From NCBI GenBank assembly GCA_050480705.1, contig JBJHAX010000001.1, positions 261,259 through 325,258 on the forward strand: a DNA stretch of 64,000 bases, given 5' to 3'. The DNA comes from JBJHAX01 sp050480705 (GTDB taxonomy: Bacteria; Actinomycetota; Nitriliruptoria; Nitriliruptorales; Nitriliruptoraceae). This document shows, in pieces, positions 17,169 through 24,391 of this stretch. Position 1 is the first letter of the stretch. Each line of letters starts with the position of its first letter. The position numbers and the translations under genes are program-made. Under the pieces are notes generated by a model, which was given only the letters and a program-made list of their open reading frames with translations, searched no databases and was not told where the DNA came from.

Positions 17169-17852
17169 TCAGCCCACCGTTGCGGGTTCGAGCAGTTCCG
17201 GCCCGTTGTTGCGCACCTGGTTGACGCGCGTCGAGATCGGCGTGGCGGTCAGCGACGGTGTGAGTGCTGCGACGACCTCGACGAGGTGCGGTGCGTCATC
17301 GGGCGTTGCGGACAGCCACGACGACCACAGGGTCGACGGCAGGATGACCGGCATGCGGTGGTGGATGCGTTCCATCGCGCCGCGTGCCGCCGTCGTGACG
17401 ATCGCCGCGCTGATCACGTCGTCGCCACCGTCGGGATCGTGCCAGGTCGTCCAAATGGCGGCGAATGCGAGCGGGGCGCGATCGGTCGCGGCCAGGTGGA
17501 ACGGTTGCTTGGGCCGGCCGTCGTCCCGTGCCTGCCATTCGTAGAAGCCGTCCGCCGGGATGATGCAGCGCCTGGAGCGGAACGACGAGGCGAACATCCT
17601 GCTCGTCGCCACCGTCTCGACGCGTGCGTTGTTCGGCTGGCCCCGGCCCCCGACCTTCTTGGCCCACGCCGGCACGAACCCCCAGCGCAGCTGCTGCAGC
17701 CGACGTTCCCGCTCGTCTTCGAGCACGGCGAGCACGCGGCTGCTGGGCGCGACGTTCCAGCTGGGCCGGTGGCCTTCGACGTCGATCGATTCGACCGCGA
17801 AGTGCCGACCGACCTCGTCGGGCGAGGATGTGGACTGGAAGCGACCGCACAT
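17169..17852 (-). CDS. SRAP-domain protein (YedK/HMCES family)
   Basis: Family members bind abasic sites in single-stranded DNA and form a stable covalent link through the N-terminal cysteine, shielding the lesion. The 227-residue protein begins MCGRF, with the reactive Cys2 once Met is removed. It has PSWNVAPSS, NNARVETV (conserved Asn), CIIPADGFYEWQ (conserved Glu) and the His of HHRMPVILP, so all key residues are present. It converges with hemY and stands alone. I looked for a LexA box just upstream and did not find one. Confidence 0.92.
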   Translation of the reverse strand: MCGRFQSTSSPDEVGRHFAVESIDVEGHRPSWNVAPSSRVLAVLEDERERRLQQLRWGFVPAWAKKVGGRGQPNNARVETVATSRMFASSFRSRRCIIPADGFYEWQARDDGRPKQPFHLAATDRAPLAFAAIWTTWHDPDGGDDVISAAIVTTAARGAMERIHHRMPVILPSTLWSSWLSATPDDAPHLVEVVAALTPSLTATPISTRVNQVRNNGPELLEPATVG

Positions 17853-18051
17853 GAAGCGAGCTTAACGGCGAAAGGGTGGACGCCGGTGGCGCTACGTGCC
17901 GGCAGGCGTCCCGCTGCATTGGGCGTCTTGGACACCGCCGCCATACGATGTGGCCCGTCGTGGTCAGCGCGGGCGGGTCTTGGCCTTCGCCGCGACGGCA
18001 CGACCGATCACGCACCATCGCAGGTGCCACAGCCAGGAGGCGTCGAGGTCG

Positions 18052-18207
18052 ATGGAGTCCGGTCGTGGGTCCACACGCGGGGATGACTCGTCGAACTGGC
18101 AGTCGCTTCGCTGGCTCGTCGCTTTGGTCGTGCTCGTCGTCGCCGTCGCGATCCTGATGCCACTGGCGGTCGACGCGGTCCGCGACCTCGTCGCGCTGAC
18201 CGACTGA
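18052..18207 (+). CDS. Small single-pass membrane protein
   Basis: A 51-residue protein with a charged N-terminus and one strong hydrophobic helix (about residues 19-40, WLVALVVLVVAVAILMPLAV), ending in a short tail. AGGAGG lies 11 bases before ATG 18052 and GAGG lies closer. A TACGAT box at 17944-17949 may serve as -10. The surrounding 200 bases upstream hold no other gene. No family is recognised. Confidence 0.5.
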   Translation: MESGRGSTRGDDSSNWQSLRWLVALVVLVVAVAILMPLAVDAVRDLVALTD

Positions 18208-18283
18208 CCGAGACTGCTGTCGCACACCCTCGATGCGCGCAGCGCGTCCGGCGAAGCCAGACGGGTCGACATCGGTCGACGCC

Positions 18284-18496
18284 TCACCCTCGGGCGAACG
18301 CGAACGCGAGGCATGTCGCGGCGGCGGCCAGAAACACGACACCGATCGACAGGATCCCGAGGACCCCGACCGGCAGGAACAGCATCGCGGCGACGATCAG
18401 AGCCGGCCGTCGCAGAGACGGCCTGGCGAACGCGACCGCGACTGCGACGACGCCGGCGCCGGCCGCGACCCACAGCAGCATTGCGAGCAGATCCAT
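18284..18496 (-). CDS. Small two-pass membrane protein
   Basis: A 70-residue protein made almost entirely of two hydrophobic helices (about 5-23 and 32-62) joined by a short basic turn ARPSLRRP, ending FAFARG. ATG 18496 has GGAAG seven bases upstream. It lies 114 bases downstream of, and in the same direction as, the LON-N gene, so it may share that transcript. No family is recognised. Confidence 0.55.
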   Translation of the reverse strand: MDLLAMLLWVAAGAGVVAVAVAFARPSLRRPALIVAAMLFLPVGVLGILSIGVVFLAAAATCLAFAFARG

Positions 18497-18610
18497 CCCG
18501 TGTCTTCCATTGACGTCGCGCCGTTTCCTACCAACAACGCCGCCGGGAATCCATCGCGGGTGGGCGCTGCGCTCGACCCGGCCCGCGTGCGGGACCTGGC
18601 ATCGCGTGCG

Positions 18611-19228
18611 CTAGCGGCTGAGCTGGAAGCGCAGGACGTCCTCCTGCTCCTCGAGGACCTCGCCGAGGTGGGACAGCCGGTCGTCCCAGTCGTTGAGTTC
18701 GAGCAGGTGCTGCGCGTCGATCGCCGGAAGGTGCGCCATGACGACCGCCTGCCAGCAGGCGGTGTCGGGGTCGTCGTCGGGCACGTAGACCTGCGGATCC
18801 GTGTCACCGGCCAGTGTCGCTCGCAGGGCCAGGACGCGGTCCAACCGAGGACCGATCTCCTGCGCGGCCTGTTCAACGTGCGCAGGACCGGCGGGCGGGG
18901 ATGGCGCAGCGACCGCCTCGGCGCGTGGATAAGGGGCGTCGTCGAGCCACCGCTCGATGCGGATGCGCCTGGTTCCGACCACGACGGCCAGCCAGCGACC
19001 GTCCCCGAGTTCTTCCGCTGACATGATGCGTGCCATCGTGCCCACGTCGGTGCGTACGTCACCACCGCCGACCTCGGATCCCCGTGCGATCAGGGCGACG
19101 CCGAAGGCGTCGGTGTGGTCGCGTACGTCGTGCATGAGCCGGCGGTAGCGCGGCTCGAACACGTGCAGCGGCAGCGCCATGTGGGGCAGCAGCACGCCGC
19201 CGAGCGGGAACATCGGAGTGATGGACAT
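18611..19228 (-). CDS. LON substrate-binding domain protein
   Basis: A 205-residue protein consisting of the N-terminal (LON-N/PUA-like) domain of Lon protease without the ATPase or protease parts. It begins MSITPMFPLGGVLLP, has the conserved LHVFEPRYRRLMHD, then FGVALIARG and the GDGRWLAVVVGTRRIRI strand region. Stand-alone LON-N proteins are common in bacteria and their role is not settled. ATG 19228 has GAGG seven bases upstream and fits the family start; an upstream in-frame start at 19276 is not needed. It diverges from the pterin dehydratase gene across 38 bases. Confidence 0.88.
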   Translation of the reverse strand: MSITPMFPLGGVLLPHMALPLHVFEPRYRRLMHDVRDHTDAFGVALIARGSEVGGGDVRTDVGTMARIMSAEELGDGRWLAVVVGTRRIRIERWLDDAPYPRAEAVAAPSPPAGPAHVEQAAQEIGPRLDRVLALRATLAGDTDPQVYVPDDDPDTACWQAVVMAHLPAIDAQHLLELNDWDDRLSHLGEVLEEQEDVLRFQLSR

Positions 19229-19229
19229 G

Positions 19230-19260
19230 TTGACCTCGTCGTGGTCGGCGTGGTACCACG
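19230..19260 (+). promoter_or_regulatory. Promoter with palindrome, probably giving a leaderless mRNA
   Basis: TTGACC at 19230-19235 and TACCAC at 19254-19259 are 18 bases apart. The -10 ends seven bases before ATG 19267, so transcription should start at or next to the start codon. The -10 sits inside the perfect 12-base palindrome CGTGGTACCACG (19249-19260), in the 38-base divergent gap, which could be an operator or part of overlapping promoters. Confidence 0.5.
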
Positions 19261-19266
19261 AATGGC

Positions 19267-19551
19267 ATGCCGACACTTGATGCCGACACCATCCGCGCCC
19301 GCCTCACCGAGCTCGAGGGTTGGGAGTTCACGGGCAGGGAGCTTCTCAGACAGTTCGGTTTCGACACGTTCCGGGACGCCATCGATTTCGTCGTCAGAGT
19401 GGCGGACCTGGCCGACGAGGCCGACCATCATCCTGACATCCACAACAGCTACAACCGGGTCATGATCTCGTTGACCAGCCACGACGTCGGCGGTGTCAGC
19501 GAGCGCGATCTGTCGATGGCGCGCAAGATCGACGCCGTCGTCGACGTCTGA
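19267..19551 (+). CDS. 4a-hydroxytetrahydrobiopterin (pterin) dehydratase
   Basis: A 94-residue PCD/DCoH-family protein that dehydrates 4a-hydroxy-tetrahydropterin to help recycle pterin cofactor; some relatives also have structural or regulatory roles. The signature is clear: LEGWEF near the start, then EADHHPDI with the catalytic histidines, NRVMISLTSHDVGGVSERD, and a C-terminal helix ending KIDAVVDV. No pterin-dependent hydroxylase is in the window. No ribosome site precedes ATG 19267, in agreement with a leaderless message. Confidence 0.9.
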   Translation: MPTLDADTIRARLTELEGWEFTGRELLRQFGFDTFRDAIDFVVRVADLADEADHHPDIHNSYNRVMISLTSHDVGGVSERDLSMARKIDAVVDV

Positions 19552-19589
19552 ACAGCCGTCCTCCACGCGCCGCTGGCGGCCGGGTCTGC

Positions 19590-20456
19590 TCAACGCGACG
19601 TCAGCAACCCTGCGTCGAACGGGACAGGTCCCGGCGGCGGCGCGGGGGAGCATCCCGCGTCGGCGCCAACTGCGGCCAGGCCCGCGCGGTCGCTGTCGCC
19701 GAGTGCCACGTCGCCATCGGCGGGATACGGGTGCATGATCTGGGCGGGGTCGTGGACGTGGTCGAGTCCCAAGAGATGGCCGAACTCGTGGAGCAGCGTC
19801 GCGAGCAGGCTGCCGCGGCGGTCGGTGCGATCCGGATCCAACGGGACGTCGGGTTCGCCGAGCCGTTGTGCGTTGAGCACGATCTGGCCGCTGACGAACA
19901 CCCGAGCATCGTCGTCGCCGACCGCGAGAGGGATCGCGAGAGCGTGATCGTGTGCGCGCATCGGCACGTCGTCGTGCTCGCCGGCCCACGCCACCAGCAC
20001 GGGGGACCAACGTCCCGGGTAGCGCTCGTCGTAGGGAGGCCGCGTGGCACGGGGCCGCTCGTCGACGACGCCTTCGATGACGATCTCGATCCCCGAGGCG
20101 TCACGCACGATGCGCACGGCCTCGTCGAGCACGTCGAGCCATCCCGGGGGGCCAGCCGTCGGGTCGGCGACGACGGCGATCGTGTCGCAGGCGTCCCAGC
20201 GCACCGCAGCGCCGTCAGCGTTGTGCGCGAAGACGCGGTAGTCGGCCTCGCCGAGGTCGGACACGGAGGGATCGATCACACCCGCAGCGGCGCGGTCAAC
20301 CGGTCGGTCGCTGTGAGTGATCATCCAGGCGACGACGGGCAGCAGTGCGACCGCAGCCACGATCACCAGCACCGCCGTGATCGCAAGGACGGTGCGTGCG
20401 AGCGCTGACGAGCGCTCGTTTGGCATCTCAGGTCGCCGAATACCGGGTGGTCGCAT
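19590..20456 (-). CDS. Matrixin-like secreted zinc metalloprotease
   Basis: A protein of up to 288 residues with an N-terminal hydrophobic anchor or signal segment (about residues 25-48 from ATG 20456) and a C-terminal metzincin domain. The zinc site HEFGHLLGLDH has the three His ligands and catalytic Glu, followed by the Met-turn QIMHPY. This fits peptidase family M10-like matrixins acting outside the cell; the substrate is unknown. The middle region (WLDVLDEAVRIVRDASGIEI) resembles the usual matrixin N-terminal strand and helix. Starts at 20456 and 20426 are both possible; neither has a strong ribosome site. It diverges from the first CorC gene. Confidence 0.8.
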   Translation of the reverse strand: MRPPGIRRPEMPNERSSALARTVLAITAVLVIVAAVALLPVVAWMITHSDRPVDRAAAGVIDPSVSDLGEADYRVFAHNADGAAVRWDACDTIAVVADPTAGPPGWLDVLDEAVRIVRDASGIEIVIEGVVDERPRATRPPYDERYPGRWSPVLVAWAGEHDDVPMRAHDHALAIPLAVGDDDARVFVSGQIVLNAQRLGEPDVPLDPDRTDRRGSLLATLLHEFGHLLGLDHVHDPAQIMHPYPADGDVALGDSDRAGLAAVGADAGCSPAPPPGPVPFDAGLLTSR

Positions 20457-20629
20457 GATGGGCCGGTTCACGCTACTGCCTCGCCGACAGCCCGTCGGTG
20501 GTTCGCTCGTGGCGTGTCGTGACAGCAACGGTCATTTCGCGGCGCAGGCTCTGCCCATTAGGTTCTCCCCAGGATGTCAGATGCGTCACGCTGCGTCCCT
20601 CGAGGCGTCGGGACGCGTTCGGAGGTCGT

Positions 20630-21940
20630 GTGAGCGGCGGTGTCGGGCTCGTGCTCGTCGCCGCGCTCATCGCCGCCAACGGCGTGTTCGTCGCCGCGGA
20701 GTTCGCGCTCGTGGCAGTGCGACGCCCATCGATCGATCAACTCGCCGCGAGCGGTTCCTGGCGTGCACGCGCCGTTCGCCGCGAACTGGGTGAGTTGTCG
20801 TACGCGTTGTCGGTCGCCCAGTTCGGGATCACGCTGACATCGCTGCTCGTGGGATTCCTTGCCGAGCGAGCAATCGGCGACACAGTGATCCGTCCTGTGT
20901 TGTCACTGATGGGTCTGCCCGAATCGTGGTCGGTCGCGGTTGCGGTTGCCGGGGCGCTGTTGGCCTCGACCACCGTGCAGGTCGTCATCGGCGAACTCGT
21001 GCCGAAGAACCTCGCGCTCGCACGACCGCTGGGGGTCGCGCTCGCCCTCGCACCGGTCACCCGGGTGTTCGGTCGGGCACTGTGGCCCGTGGTACGGGTG
21101 TTCGACCGCGCCGCAGCGAAAGTCGCCCGCGCGGTATTTCGCATCGAGATCGTCGAAGAGCTCGATACGGCGCGTTCGCTCGACGAGTTGTCCCGCATCA
21201 TCATGGCGTCGGGTGACGAGGGCAGCCTGTCCGAAAGCCAGGCGGAACTGCTCGGACGGGCCGTCGGATTGGGAGACACCCGGGTCATCGAAGTCATGGT
21301 TCCCGCGCCCGATGTGGCGTGGATCGCCGAATCCTCCTCGCTCGACGCGCTGCGCGCCCGCGCCGAGGCCACCGGCCACTCGCGGTTTCCGGTGCGCGGC
21401 GATGACGGCGGCGTCCTCGGCACGGTCCACGTCAAGGACCTGCTTGGTGTGGCACCAGCCGAACGTGCGACGACGCCGGTGGGAGAGGTCACCAGCGACG
21501 CGTTGGTCGTGCCCGAGACCGCGCCGCTGCGCCAACTGCTGGGCCAGTTGCGCCGCGGCCACCGCACGTTCGCGGTCGTCGTCGACGAGCACGGCACGGT
21601 CGCGGGAATCGTGACACTCGAAGACGTGCTGGAACGGCTCGTCGGAGCCATCGAGGACGAGTTCGACGTCGAGGACCGTCCGATCCGGCGCCAAGGTGCG
21701 GGACGCCACCTCGTCGCCGGATCATTGCGCCTGGAGGCGCTCGAACGTGATCTCGGGGTGTCGCTGCCACGCGGCGAGTACGAGACCGTGGCGGGGTTCG
21801 TCATCGATCGCCTGGGAACGCTGCCTGAACCGGGACAGGCCGTCGAAGTCGACGGTGTGACGCTGGTCGTCGTACGCATCGACGGTACGCGCGTCGTCGA
21901 CATCGCGGTTGAGCGCACCGACGCGGCGGAGCAGACATGA
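20630..21940 (+). CDS. CNNM/CorC (HlyC-type) membrane protein 1
   Basis: A 436-residue protein with an N-terminal DUF21/CNNM membrane domain (about 1-190, three to four helices, LIAANGVFVAAEFALVAVRR), a paired CBS domain (about 205-330, including GHSRFPVRGDDGG and EHGTVAGIVTLEDVLERLVG) and a C-terminal CorC_HlyC domain. Bacterial members are linked to Mg2+ or Co2+ efflux; a hemolysin role is an old label. GTG 20630 is supported by GGAGG four bases upstream and by the membrane helix beginning directly after it. Its stop overlaps the second copy in an ATGA junction. Confidence 0.9.
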   Translation: MSGGVGLVLVAALIAANGVFVAAEFALVAVRRPSIDQLAASGSWRARAVRRELGELSYALSVAQFGITLTSLLVGFLAERAIGDTVIRPVLSLMGLPESWSVAVAVAGALLASTTVQVVIGELVPKNLALARPLGVALALAPVTRVFGRALWPVVRVFDRAAAKVARAVFRIEIVEELDTARSLDELSRIIMASGDEGSLSESQAELLGRAVGLGDTRVIEVMVPAPDVAWIAESSSLDALRARAEATGHSRFPVRGDDGGVLGTVHVKDLLGVAPAERATTPVGEVTSDALVVPETAPLRQLLGQLRRGHRTFAVVVDEHGTVAGIVTLEDVLERLVGAIEDEFDVEDRPIRRQGAGRHLVAGSLRLEALERDLGVSLPRGEYETVAGFVIDRLGTLPEPGQAVEVDGVTLVVVRIDGTRVVDIAVERTDAAEQT

Positions 21941-23313
21941 TCGCCGCAGCTCCTGGCCTTGCGGATGCCACCTTCAGCCCGTGGGCGTTGCTGGTCGGTG
22001 TGGCGCTGCTCATCGCCAACGGCACATTCACCGCCACCGAGATCGCCCTGCTTGCCACCCGTCGGGGCCGGATCGAATCGGCGGCTGACGAAGGTGATCG
22101 TCGCGCGAGCGCGGCGTTGCGTTCGCTGCGTGACCTGTCGACGACGTTCTCCGGCACACAACTCGGGGTCACGTTGAGCTCGCTGGGCCTGGGAGCGGTC
22201 GCCGAGCCTGCCGTTGCGAGTGCGCTGGTCCGGCTGATGGGAGCCTCAGCGCTCCCGGACGCGCTGGTTCCCGGTCTCGCAGTGGCCATCGCGCTGGCGA
22301 TCGTGGTGTTCCTGCACATGGTCGTTGGCGACATGGCGCCGAAGAACCTGGCGCTCGCACGTCCTGAAGAAGTCGCACTCGCGCTGGCGCGACCGTTCCG
22401 CCTCTTCGTCGCTGCGTTCAAACCCCTGATCATCGTGCTGAGGGCCGCTTCGCATGTTGTGCTGCGGTTGCTTCGCGTCGAGCCGGTCGCCGAGCACAAA
22501 CTGGTCCACACACCCGAAGAGCTTGCGCTGGTGCTCACTGACTCGCGCCAGCGAGGTGCCATCGCAGCGCAGGACGCCAACGTGATGGGGGCGGCGCTGC
22601 GTTTGACCTCGACGACTGCCGGCGCGGCGATGACCCCGCGGGTCGATCTCGTCGCATTGTCTGACGAGTCAACGGTCGACGAGTTGCTCGAGGTCGCAGC
22701 CGAGACCGGTGTGACCCGCGTGCCGATCTACCACGGTGACCTCGACGCCGTCGTCGGTGTCGTGCACGTCAAGGATGCGATCGTGCAGGGCGAGGTCGCA
22801 CGCACCGAAGGATCGGTCATGCCGCTGCTGCGACCGATCCTGGCTGTTCCCGCCGCCAGGGATCTGGAGCGGCTGTTGCGCGAGATGCTCGCCGGACGCC
22901 ACCATGCGTTGCTCGTCGTGGACGAGTTCGGTGCCACCGCCGGGCTGCTGACGCTCGAGGACGTGCTCGAAGAGCTTGTCGGCGACATCGCGGACGAGTT
23001 CGACGAGCGTCCGCAGGACGTCCGTCGTGACACGCGTGTGTGGACCGTTGCGGGGACGACGCGTCGTGACGAACTGGAGCGACTCACTGGACTCGACCTG
23101 CAGGCAACGCAGGCGGAAACGGTCTCGGGCTGGATGGTCGAGCAGCTGGGCCGGTTGTTGGATGCCGGCGACGTCGTCGTGACGGACCAGGGGTGGCAGC
23201 TGCACGTGATGTCGGTCGAGCACCTGCGCGCAGGTGAGATCGAGGTCCGTGCCCCCGCGCGCGACGACCGCGAATCGGCCACGGAAGGGCCGGGCGATGA
23301 CCTTTACGCGTGA
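21937..23313 (+). CDS. CNNM/CorC (HlyC-type) membrane protein 2
   Basis: A 458-residue paralogue of the gene before it with the same order of domains: CNNM membrane domain (ALLIANGTFTATEIALLATRR and VVGDMAPKNLALARP), CBS pair (VTRVPIYHGDLDAVVGVVHV and DEFGATAGLLTLEDVLEEL) and CorC_HlyC domain. The tandem, translationally coupled arrangement suggests a heteromeric metal-ion transporter. ATG 21937 overlaps the stop of copy 1. The last 17 bases overlap the start of a DNA glycosylase gene. Confidence 0.9.
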   Translation: MIAAAPGLADATFSPWALLVGVALLIANGTFTATEIALLATRRGRIESAADEGDRRASAALRSLRDLSTTFSGTQLGVTLSSLGLGAVAEPAVASALVRLMGASALPDALVPGLAVAIALAIVVFLHMVVGDMAPKNLALARPEEVALALARPFRLFVAAFKPLIIVLRAASHVVLRLLRVEPVAEHKLVHTPEELALVLTDSRQRGAIAAQDANVMGAALRLTSTTAGAAMTPRVDLVALSDESTVDELLEVAAETGVTRVPIYHGDLDAVVGVVHVKDAIVQGEVARTEGSVMPLLRPILAVPAARDLERLLREMLAGRHHALLVVDEFGATAGLLTLEDVLEELVGDIADEFDERPQDVRRDTRVWTVAGTTRRDELERLTGLDLQATQAETVSGWMVEQLGRLLDAGDVVVTDQGWQLHVMSVEHLRAGEIEVRAPARDDRESATEGPGDDLYA

Positions 23314-23896
23314 CGAACTCGAAACCTTCCGTGGAGCGACCGTCGCCGATCTCGTCGGGTCCCGTCCCCGGCTGGTGTTCGTCGGCATCAACCCGGGCCT
23401 GTGGACTGCTGCGACCGGCACGCATTTCGCCCACCCTTCGAACCGCTTCTACCCCGCGCTTCACCGCGCGGGCATCACCGATCGCGAACTCGACCGCGTC
23501 GCGGGACTCAGCGACGCCGAGCGTGCCCAACTGACCCGACGTGGCATCGGCATCACCAACCTCGTTGCACGCGCGACAGCTCGCGCGTCCGAGCTGTCCA
23601 CCGACGAACTGCGCAACGGTGCGACACTGCTCGCCGGGCGCATCGCTCGCTGGCGCCCACAGGTCGTCGCCATTGCAGGCGTCACGGCGTATCGCACGGC
23701 CTTCCGTCGGCCTGCAGCGACGCTTGGGCCGCAGGACGTCGACATCGCAGGTGCTCGCACCTGGGTCGTTCCCAACCCGAGCGGGCTCAACGCCCACGAG
23801 ACCGTCGCGTCGCTGGCCGGGTGGTACCGGAAGGCGGCACTCGATGCAGGTGTCCCGTGCTCGTGGATGTCGCCCAGCACCCGCCGGTCACGGTAA
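23297..23896 (+). CDS. mug: Mismatch-specific uracil/thymine DNA glycosylase (Mug family)
   Basis: A 199-residue base-excision repair enzyme that removes uracil or thymine opposite guanine. It shows VFVGINPGLWTAATG, with the catalytic Asn of the GINPG motif, FAHPSNRFYPALHRAG, RRGIGITNL and the intercalation motif NPSGLNAH. ATG 23297 lies within the end of the CorC gene, so expression may depend on the corC transcript. It converges with a small unknown gene 11 bases away. Confidence 0.9.
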   Translation: MTFTRDELETFRGATVADLVGSRPRLVFVGINPGLWTAATGTHFAHPSNRFYPALHRAGITDRELDRVAGLSDAERAQLTRRGIGITNLVARATARASELSTDELRNGATLLAGRIARWRPQVVAIAGVTAYRTAFRRPAATLGPQDVDIAGARTWVVPNPSGLNAHETVASLAGWYRKAALDAGVPCSWMSPSTRRSR

Positions 23897-23907
23897 CGCG
23901 GGCCCTG

Positions 23908-24381
23908 TCAGGCGTGCGATCGTCCGCCGCGCTTGGAGTCGGTGCCGCCGAGCACGTCGTCGACCGCCGGCAGCGCATCGACCGCGTGTTGTAGCGGATG
24001 CAGAAACGGCATCGCTGTCGGATCGAGGGGTTCGGCGGGTACGAACTCGTGAAGTGTGCCGTCGTCGTCGAACCTCGCGGCGGTGATCTCCGGAGGATGG
24101 CGCCGTGCGCCGTACACGACGACGACGACGTCGGCACCGTCGGCTTCCGCCTCGGCGACGAACCCCCAGCAGGGGATGTGATCGGCGGTGACGCGGTCGT
24201 GTGCGAGTTCGGCGACGACTGTGTGCCGGTCCTCGTCGTCGGGGGGCAGGTCAGGCAGCGCGAGCAGCTCCGTGCGTTGCGGACCAGGCAGCACGACGGT
24301 GGCAGTCACCGGCCTGCCGCGCGTGGTCAAAAGTTCCACCGCGGCCTGCTGGCACACGAACCGGAGCTCCTCGAACTGCAT
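23908..24381 (-). CDS. Conserved hypothetical protein next to ilvD
   Basis: A 157-residue soluble, acidic protein that I do not recognise. The first half reads as a mixed alpha/beta fold beginning MQFEELRFVCQQAAVEL and containing RPVTATVVLPGPQRTEL. A second strand-rich part includes IPCWGFVAEAEADGADVVVVVYG, after which the tail is low in structure and basic at the end. It starts 10 bases after the ilvD stop and so is probably in the same transcript. A link to branched-chain amino acid synthesis is only positional. Confidence 0.7.
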   Translation of the reverse strand: MQFEELRFVCQQAAVELLTTRGRPVTATVVLPGPQRTELLALPDLPPDDEDRHTVVAELAHDRVTADHIPCWGFVAEAEADGADVVVVVYGARRHPPEITAARFDDDGTLHEFVPAEPLDPTAMPFLHPLQHAVDALPAVDDVLGGTDSKRGGRSHA

Positions 24382-24391
24382 CGCTCGCCCG

